Assembly (NCBI RefSeq): GCF_003855255.1
Contig: NZ_CP034072.1
Span: forward strand, 1,178,001 to 1,242,000
Direction: 5' to 3'
Source: Mycolicibacterium nivoides
GTDB lineage: Bacteria; Actinomycetota; Actinomycetes; Mycobacteriales; Mycobacteriaceae
Length of the DNA: 64,000 nucleotides
In this document: in pieces, positions 57,296-64,000 of the stretch
Position numbering within the stretch: position 1 is the first letter of the stretch
How the letters are laid out: each line of letters begins with the position of its first letter
Notes under the pieces: model-generated
What the model was told of the DNA's origin: nothing
What the model saw: the letters and a program-made list of their open reading frames with translations, nothing else
The model's database searches: none
Program-made: the position numbers and the translations under genes

Positions 57296-60200
57296 ATGGA
57301 ATGTGATCACGAGAGACTCCCGCTCACGCGGGGCCAGTTGGACATTTGGCTTTCGGAGGAAACCGGCCTCGCGGGTGTCAAGTGGCAACTGGGCATGCTG
57401 GCGCGGATTGACGGCGTCATCGAACACGAAGTGCTCCAACGAGCGATTCGTCATGTGGTGCGCGAGGCTGAACCCCTCAGAGCTACCTTCGCCGAAGCCG
57501 ATGGCCAGGTTTTCCAGACGGTAGTTGACTATCCGGATGTCGAGCTTGTCCGCCACGACCTGACGGAGTCGTCTGATCCGGCGCAGGACGCCTATCGGGT
57601 AGCGTCAGCGATCCGGCAGACGCCGATGCCGCTCAGCGGCCCGTTGTTCAAGTTCGCGCTGCTGCAGACACGCGCCGACGAGTTCTACTTTTTTGTGTGC
57701 TGCCACCACATCGCGATCGACGGAATCGGGATGGCCCTGGTCTGCCACCAGATTGCCGCTGCCTACACAGCAATCGCTGGTGCCGCGCCGATGCCACCTG
57801 CGATCTTCGGCTCATTGAAGAGCCTGATCGATTGTGAGTCGGAATACGAGGCTACCGAGGATTACCTCGACGATCAGGCCTATTGGGCCAGGAACGTTCC
57901 GCCCGAGAGTGAACACCGCTCTGGACCGGCTCTCGGAGTCGCAAACCCGCCCAACCAGTATGAGCCTTCTGCGCCGATCCAGCTGGCCTCTTCCGTCGTG
58001 GCCAGGGCCCGCGGTCTGGCGAAAGCCCTGGGGGTGCGTCGTGCCTCGGTGATCACCGCGGCCTACGCGCTGCTGGTGCATGGCGAGATCGGGGGAACCG
58101 AGGTCGTACTCGACCTTCCGGTCAGCCGGCGGGTGCGTCCAGAGGCACTGATGGTGCCCGGCATGGTGTCCGGGGTTGTGCCTTTGATTTTGGGCATGTC
58201 GCCGCAGTCGACTGTGGCGGCCTTGTGTGAGCATGTCGACCAGCGGTTCCGAGATGCGCTGCGCCATCAACGATTCCCGTTGCGCGCGATCGAGAACAAG
58301 TCGCGATTCCAGGGCACGGGACAACCGTCGGCCCGGCCTGCCATCAATTTCATTCCGACCATTCCCGAGGATCAGTTCGGTGGCGCTCCGGCATCGGGAA
58401 CCGTCACACACACCGGCCTGGTGGATCAGTTCGGTCTGGTCTTCCTCCAGAAAGACGAGGACCTTCTTCTCAGCACGACGGGCGTGGGCGAGCTGTTCGT
58501 CGGTTGCGACGCCCGCGATTTGGCGGATCGCTTCGAGCGGGTTCTGACCTCGATGACCGCCGATCCGGGACGGCCGCTTTCCGCGATCACTGTCCGCGCT
58601 GACGTCGAGGAACTCGACGGGTGGGGTAACCGGGCCGCTTTGAATCGGACGATGCCGGTGGCGGCGTCGATCCCGGTGCTGTTCGACGCGCAGGTGGCTC
58701 GAGATCCGGCGGCGGTCGCGGTCAGCTTCGGTGCCAGTTCGATGTCGTACCGCGGATTGGATGCCGCTTCGAATCGGTTGGCGCACCTGCTGCTCGAGCA
58801 GGGCGTGGGGCCCGGGCACCGGGTGGCGTTGTTGTTCCCACGTTCGGTCGAGGCTGTGGTGGCGATCATGGGGGTGCTGAAGACCGGTGCGGCGTATGTG
58901 CCGATCGATCCTTCGGTGCCCGACGCACGGCTGGATTTCGTACTGGCCGACTCCGAGCCGGCGGTCGCGGTAACGACCGCTGATCTGGCCGATCGGCTGG
59001 ATGGGCGCGGGTTGACGGTGATCGATGTCAATGACCGCGCGGTCTACAGCCAGCCGGGTACGGCGCTGTCCGTAGGGCCGACGCCTGACGACATCGCGTA
59101 TTTGATCTACACCTCGGGGACGACGGGTGTGCCCAAGGGTGTGGCGATTCCGCATCGGAATGTGGCGCGGTTGCTGGATGCGATCGATCGTGATGTGGAC
59201 TTGTCGGCGGGTCAGGTGTGGACGCAGTTCCACTCATATGCGTTCGATTTCTCGGTGTGGGAGATTTTCGGTGCGCTGCTGCACGGCGGCCGGTTGGTGG
59301 TGGTGCCCGAATCGGTGACGCGCTCGCCTGAGGAGCTCCACGCCTTGCTGGTCGCCGAGCGGGTCAGTGTGTTGAGTCAGACGCCGTCGGCGTTCTACGC
59401 GCTGCAGGCGGTGGATGCGGCCCAGCCGGAAAATCGGATGGCGCTGGAGGTCGTGGTGTTCGGCGGGGAGGCGCTGGAGCCGTCGCGGCTGAGCCCGTGG
59501 TTGGCCGAACATCCGAGGCTGCCGCGGTTGATCAATATGTACGGAATCACCGAGACCACGGTGCATGCCTCGTTCCGTGAGATCACCGCTGCCGATCTGG
59601 GGAATGTGGTCAGTCCGATCGGTGTGCCGTTGGCGGATCTGGCGTTTTTCGTACTGGACGGTTGGTTGCGTCCGGTGCCCGCCGGGGTGGTGGGCGAGTT
59701 GTACGTCGCCGGTGCGGGTTTGGGCTACGGGTATGTCGGTCGGGTGCCGTTGACGTCGACGCGATTCACAGCGTGTCCGTTCGGGTCGCCGGGGATGCGG
59801 ATGTATCGCACCGGGGACCTGGTGTCGTGGCGCGCGGACGGGGAACTGCAGTATCTGGGCCGTGCCGATGAGCAGGTCAAGATCCGTGGCTATCGCATCG
59901 AATTGGGTGAGATCCAGTCTGCGCTGATGGCGTTGGACGGTGTCGAGCAGGCGGTGGTGATCGCCCGTGAGGACCGGCCCGGGGACAAGCGGCTGGTCGG
60001 TTATGTCACCGGGACCGCCGATCCTGCTGTGTTGCGTGCCGCGCTGGCGGAGAAGCTGCCGCCCTACATGGTCCCGACCGCTGTGGTGGAGATCGAGGCC
60101 CTGCCTTTGACGGTCAACGGAAAACTCGATATTCGAGCGTTGCCGGCCCCGGAATACCAGCATGTCGATGGCTACCGGGCTCCGAGCACGCCCACCGAGG

Positions 60201-63200
60201 AGATCCTGGCCGGCATCTACGCCCAGATCCTCGGCCTGGACCGCGTCGGTGTGGACGCGTCGTTCTTCGAGCTGGGTGGCGACAGCATCCTGTCGATGCA
60301 GGTGGCCTCCCGTGCTCGGGCCGCAGGACTGACGTGTCGCCCACGAGACATCTTCGTCCAGCAGACCGTGGCCCGACTTGCCCAGGTGGTCGAGGCGACC
60401 GGTGTCACCGACCAGCCCGCCGACGAGGGTCTCGGTCCGGTGGTGGCGACCCCGATCATGCGCTGGCTGAAGGGCCTGGAGCGTGCCGACGGCCCGATCG
60501 ACGAGTTCAATCAGACGGTGGTGCTGCAGGCACCCGCCGGTGCCTCCGAGGACGACGTCGTAATCCTGTTGCAGGCCTTGCTCGATCTGCACGGCATGCT
60601 CCGATTGCGTGCCGAGGACGACGGCACCGGCGCATGGTCGCTGACAGTGCCCGACGCGGGGGCAGTCGACGCCGGTCAATGCTTGCACTCAGTGGACGTG
60701 CTGTCCGATGAGTCGCTGGTGGCGGCCAGGTCAGCGTTGAACCCTGCCGCCGGGGCGATGCTCCGCGCGCTGTGGGTGACTTCCACGAGTCAGCTGGTGC
60801 TGATCGTTCACCATCTGGCGATCGACGGTGTGTCATGGCGAATTCTGTTGGAGGACCTCAACATCGCCTGGTCCCAGCATCGAGGCGGCCAACCGGTGGT
60901 GCTGGCGCCGGCGGGTATGTCGTTCGCCCGATGGGCGGGCCTGCTGGCGCAGTTCGCGCAGGATCCGCACGTGACGGACCAGACGTACGCATGGCGGCAG
61001 GCGGTGGCCACACCGCCGGCGCTGCCCGCGCCGCAACCCGAGGTCGATACCTACCAGACCGCCGGGCAGCTGTCGATGACGCTCGACCGCGAGACCACCC
61101 ACCTACTCCTCGGTGAAGTGCCCGCGGCGTTTCATGCAGGCACTCAAGACATTCTGCTGATCGCGTTCGCGCTCGCGGTCGCCGAATTCTCACGTGGCGG
61201 CGGCGCCCCGATCACCATCGATGTCGAGGGCCACGGCCGCACCGAAGAACTCGGCGCCGATCGCGACATCGACCTGTCGCGCACGGTCGGCTGGTTCACC
61301 ACCAAATACCCGGTAGCCCTGGCGGTTCGCGAATTGCGTTGGTCCCAGGTGGTCGCCGGTGACGCGGTGCTCGGGACCGTGATCAAAGACGTCAAAGAGC
61401 AGCTCCGCGCTCTGCCGGACGGCCTGACCTACGGTCTGCTGCGCTACCTGAACCGCGACGTGGACCTTTCCGGACCCGACCCGGCGATTGCGTTCAACTA
61501 TCTGGGCCGCCTGGGTGGAACCGCCGGCGATACGTCCGGCGATCGGTGGCAGATCCAGCCCGAGGGCTTGTCGTCGACCCGCGCCGCCGCGGCGGTGCCC
61601 ACGTCACTCGGGCATACCGTCGAACTCAACGCAGCCACCCTCGACACGGACGCCGGCCTGCAACTGAACGCCGACTGGACGTGGGCACGCTCGGCGCTCG
61701 ATGACGAGCAGATCAGTCGATTGAACCGGTTGTGGTTCGAGGCTCTGGTCGGCATCTGCGAGCATGTGCGAAGCGGTGGCGGCGGATTGACTCCATCGGA
61801 TATCGCCCCCGCGGAGCTGAGCCAGGACGAGATCGACGAGCTCAGCCGGCACCACCGTATCGCCGACGTCCTGCCGCTGACCCCGTTGCAGCAGGGATTG
61901 CTCTTCCACGCGGACACCGCACAGGGCTCCGACGACGTCTATGCGATGCAGCTGGATGTCGCGCTGAGCGGCCCGCTCGACGCGCAGCGGCTGGGCGAAG
62001 CGGTGCAGACGGTGGTCCGCCGACATCCGCAACTGGCGGCCCGGTTCTGCGGACAGTTCGAGCAACCGGTGCAGGTCATCCCCGTTGATCCCGTGGTGCC
62101 CTGGCAGTACATCGAGTTGGAAGTCAACGGCATTGGCACCGACGGTCACATCGAGGAGATCTGCGCCGGCGAACGTGCTGCGGTCTGCGATCTGGAGAAC
62201 CAACCCGCGTTCCGGGTCGCGCTCATTCGCGTCGCGCCCGACCGGCATCGGTTCGTGCTGACCGCTCACCACATCGTGCTCGACGGCTGGTCGATGCCGA
62301 TCTTGCTCCAGGAGATCTTCGCCGGGCTCAATGGGCAACGACTGCCCGCCGCCGCGCCGTATCGCAGTTTTGTCACCTGGCTCTGCGAACGTGATAGCGC
62401 CGGTGCCCATGAGGCGTGGCGCGAGATCCTGGCAGGGTTCGAAACGCCGACGCTGATCGGTCCGCCCGAGCGAGATGGACTGGGGCAGCGAGGTGTTGAG
62501 TCGTTCCGGCTGTCCGAGGAGATCACGAGGGCGCTCGGCGATCTGGCACGCTCGCATCACACCACCCCCAGTGTCGTGTTGCAGGGCGCGTGGGCGCTAC
62601 TGCTCAGCTCGCTCACCGGCCGGCAAGACATCGCCTTCGGCACGACGGTCTCCGGACGCCCCGCCGACGTTCCCGGCTCGGATTCCATGGTGGGCCTGCT
62701 GATCAACACGGTGCCGGTGCGGGCGATCCTCCACCCGGACACCACCACCGCGGACCTGTTGCAACAATTGCAGGGCGCCCACAACGACACCCTCGAACAC
62801 CAGCACGTGGCGCTCAACGACATCCACCGGATCACGGGCCAGGACAGACTGTTCGACACCCTCCTGGTCTTCGAGAACTACCCGGTCGATGCCACGGCAC
62901 TGTCGAACATCGACGGCTTGGCGATCACCAAGTTCGATTTCCGCGAATCCAACCATTACCCGTTGGCGGTGCAAGCTCTGCCGGGCCGCGAACTACAACT
63001 CCGCGTCGAATATGACTCCGAGGTGTTCGGCCTCGACGCCATCGAGGCCCTGATCGAACAGCTGAATGCGGTTCTGTCAGCGATGACGGCAGACCCGCGG
63101 CGGCCGTTGTCGTCGGTGGATCTGCTCGACGAAGCTGCCCACGCATGTCTCGATGCGTGGAGCCATCGGGCGGTGTTGACCAAACCGGCTACGGCGGAGT

Positions 63201-64000
63201 CGATTCCGACGTTGTTCGCCGAACAGGTGGCCCGCACCCCAGATGCGGTGGCGGTCACTTTCGATGGCCGGTCGATCACGTATCGGGAGCTCGAGGACGC
63301 CGCCGACCGGTTCGCGCACGTGTTGTCTGCTCACGGTGCGGGCCCGGGCGAGGTAGTGGCGCTGTTGTTCTCCCGGTCCTCCGAAGCCATCGTGGCAATT
63401 CTCGCTGTATTGAAAACCGGCGCGGCCTACGTTCCGGTCGATCCTGCGCTACCGCTTGCCCGCATCGAGTTCATGGTGGCCGATGCCGCGCCGGTCGTGG
63501 CGGTCACCACGGCGGCACGGCGGTCGCGCCTGGACGGGTGCGAGGTTCCGGTCATCGACATCGGCGATGTCGCGGCGACCGCAGACTCCGTTTCGGGAGC
63601 TCGCTCGAGCAATACCCTGACGGGCCCGGCGCCCGATGACATCGCGTACATCATCTACACCTCGGGCACCACCGGCGTCCCGAAAGGTGTTGCCATCCCG
63701 CACCGCAACGTGCCGGGCCTGTTCGGATCCCTCGGCGCTCACGTGTCGTCGGGACCGGGGCAGGTATGGACGCAGTGGCACTCCTACAGCTTCGACGTCT
63801 CGGTCTGGGAGATCTTCGGTGCGTTGCTCCATGGGGCGCGCCTGGTGGTCGTGTCAGAGTCGGTCGCCGCATCGCCCGACGACTTCCACGATCTGCTGGT
63901 TGCCGAACATGTCACCGTGCTGAGCCAGACCCCATCCGCTGCTGGCATGATCGCGCCCCAGGGCCTGGAATCTGCGGCGTTGGTGGTGGCCGGCGAGGCG
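57296..64000 (+). CDS. mps1: lipopeptide NRPS, Mps1-like, 3' partial
   Basis: 2235 residues visible; no stop before the window ends. Domain order: starter condensation C1 (HHIAIDG, HH at 137-138), adenylation A1 (TSGTTG 606-611), carrier T1 (LGGDSI, Ser997), epimerase E1 (HHLAIDG, 1172-1173), condensation C2 (HHIVLDG, 1658-1659), adenylation A2 (TSGTTG about 2122, truncated). C1 would acylate residue 1; E1 makes it D. The A1 pocket reads D-F-W-S-V-G-M-V-H, Thr-like. The partial A2 reads D-V-W-S-V-A. ATG 57296 follows mbtH; its ribosome site is weak, so coupling to mbtH is likely. Confidence 0.93.
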   Translation, partial: MECDHERLPLTRGQLDIWLSEETGLAGVKWQLGMLARIDGVIEHEVLQRAIRHVVREAEPLRATFAEADGQVFQTVVDYPDVELVRHDLTESSDPAQDAYRVASAIRQTPMPLSGPLFKFALLQTRADEFYFFVCCHHIAIDGIGMALVCHQIAAAYTAIAGAAPMPPAIFGSLKSLIDCESEYEATEDYLDDQAYWARNVPPESEHRSGPALGVANPPNQYEPSAPIQLASSVVARARGLAKALGVRRASVITAAYALLVHGEIGGTEVVLDLPVSRRVRPEALMVPGMVSGVVPLILGMSPQSTVAALCEHVDQRFRDALRHQRFPLRAIENKSRFQGTGQPSARPAINFIPTIPEDQFGGAPASGTVTHTGLVDQFGLVFLQKDEDLLLSTTGVGELFVGCDARDLADRFERVLTSMTADPGRPLSAITVRADVEELDGWGNRAALNRTMPVAASIPVLFDAQVARDPAAVAVSFGASSMSYRGLDAASNRLAHLLLEQGVGPGHRVALLFPRSVEAVVAIMGVLKTGAAYVPIDPSVPDARLDFVLADSEPAVAVTTADLADRLDGRGLTVIDVNDRAVYSQPGTALSVGPTPDDIAYLIYTSGTTGVPKGVAIPHRNVARLLDAIDRDVDLSAGQVWTQFHSYAFDFSVWEIFGALLHGGRLVVVPESVTRSPEELHALLVAERVSVLSQTPSAFYALQAVDAAQPENRMALEVVVFGGEALEPSRLSPWLAEHPRLPRLINMYGITETTVHASFREITAADLGNVVSPIGVPLADLAFFVLDGWLRPVPAGVVGELYVAGAGLGYGYVGRVPLTSTRFTACPFGSPGMRMYRTGDLVSWRADGELQYLGRADEQVKIRGYRIELGEIQSALMALDGVEQAVVIAREDRPGDKRLVGYVTGTADPAVLRAALAEKLPPYMVPTAVVEIEALPLTVNGKLDIRALPAPEYQHVDGYRAPSTPTEEILAGIYAQILGLDRVGVDASFFELGGDSILSMQVASRARAAGLTCRPRDIFVQQTVARLAQVVEATGVTDQPADEGLGPVVATPIMRWLKGLERADGPIDEFNQTVVLQAPAGASEDDVVILLQALLDLHGMLRLRAEDDGTGAWSLTVPDAGAVDAGQCLHSVDVLSDESLVAARSALNPAAGAMLRALWVTSTSQLVLIVHHLAIDGVSWRILLEDLNIAWSQHRGGQPVVLAPAGMSFARWAGLLAQFAQDPHVTDQTYAWRQAVATPPALPAPQPEVDTYQTAGQLSMTLDRETTHLLLGEVPAAFHAGTQDILLIAFALAVAEFSRGGGAPITIDVEGHGRTEELGADRDIDLSRTVGWFTTKYPVALAVRELRWSQVVAGDAVLGTVIKDVKEQLRALPDGLTYGLLRYLNRDVDLSGPDPAIAFNYLGRLGGTAGDTSGDRWQIQPEGLSSTRAAAAVPTSLGHTVELNAATLDTDAGLQLNADWTWARSALDDEQISRLNRLWFEALVGICEHVRSGGGGLTPSDIAPAELSQDEIDELSRHHRIADVLPLTPLQQGLLFHADTAQGSDDVYAMQLDVALSGPLDAQRLGEAVQTVVRRHPQLAARFCGQFEQPVQVIPVDPVVPWQYIELEVNGIGTDGHIEEICAGERAAVCDLENQPAFRVALIRVAPDRHRFVLTAHHIVLDGWSMPILLQEIFAGLNGQRLPAAAPYRSFVTWLCERDSAGAHEAWREILAGFETPTLIGPPERDGLGQRGVESFRLSEEITRALGDLARSHHTTPSVVLQGAWALLLSSLTGRQDIAFGTTVSGRPADVPGSDSMVGLLINTVPVRAILHPDTTTADLLQQLQGAHNDTLEHQHVALNDIHRITGQDRLFDTLLVFENYPVDATALSNIDGLAITKFDFRESNHYPLAVQALPGRELQLRVEYDSEVFGLDAIEALIEQLNAVLSAMTADPRRPLSSVDLLDEAAHACLDAWSHRAVLTKPATAESIPTLFAEQVARTPDAVAVTFDGRSITYRELEDAADRFAHVLSAHGAGPGEVVALLFSRSSEAIVAILAVLKTGAAYVPVDPALPLARIEFMVADAAPVVAVTTAARRSRLDGCEVPVIDIGDVAATADSVSGARSSNTLTGPAPDDIAYIIYTSGTTGVPKGVAIPHRNVPGLFGSLGAHVSSGPGQVWTQWHSYSFDVSVWEIFGALLHGARLVVVSESVAASPDDFHDLLVAEHVTVLSQTPSAAGMIAPQGLESAALVVAGEA

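Noticed and set aside
57812..59233. 473-residue minus-strand frame opposite mps1
   Set aside because: Arg/His-rich shadow; the plus strand encodes intact condensation and adenylation motifs.

Overview
The window reads as a fast-growing Mycobacterium (Mycolicibacterium). GC is high, GTG and TTG starts are common, and the left 35 kb follow the gene order of M. tuberculosis Rv1608c-Rv1625c. Differences from that order are an added leuA-type gene at the left edge, gltBD between the DUF2752 gene and pykA, and an ABC transporter, a two-component system and dps between Rv1624c and Rv1625c homologues. This assignment rests on recognised protein families and remembered synteny; no search was run.

Region 1 (1-35.0 kb) is core metabolism. 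It holds a partial leuA paralogue, bcpB, the tryptophan operon (trpE, a trp-linked membrane protein, trpC, trpB, trpA) running into lgt, two small membrane proteins, glutamate synthase gltBD, pykA and tesB. On the minus strand follow the cytochrome bd operon (cydA-cydB-cydD-cydC) and the Rv1624c homologue. Then come a polar amino-acid ABC transporter, a rhodanese, a NarL-type two-component pair, a DUF2339 membrane protein, a Dps (Dps2 type) and the Rv1625c-type membrane adenylate cyclase.

Region 2 (35.0-64.0 kb) is an accessory island that looks like a glycopeptidolipid (GPL) or GPL-like lipopeptide locus. It begins, after a secreted Pro/Ala-rich protein, with the transport set mmpS4-mmpL4a-mmpL4b. 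It continues with a TB8.4-like secreted protein, a sulfotransferase, an HxxxDG acyltransferase, three paralogous GT1 glycosyltransferases, three methyltransferases and two Gap/Sap-type membrane proteins on the opposite strand. A cytochrome P450 lies divergent from mbtH and an mps1-like NRPS that runs off the right edge. The NRPS would build an N-acylated peptide, the GT and MT enzymes would decorate it, the sulfotransferase and acyltransferase could add charge and acyl groups, and MmpS4/MmpL4/Gap would export it.

The most unusual points are these. The first NRPS adenylation domain has a threonine-type pocket, where classical GPL synthetases start with Phe. A sulfotransferase sits in the locus. 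A gtf-gap unit appears duplicated. The C-terminal end of a lost mmpS lies just before mmpL4b. Two apparently leaderless small ORFs end in GTGA overlaps with the next gene. There are probable non-canonical starts for mmpS4 (ATT) and cydD (CTG). Lgt carries an acidic tail of nearly 500 residues. I saw no tRNA, rRNA, CRISPR array or transposase.
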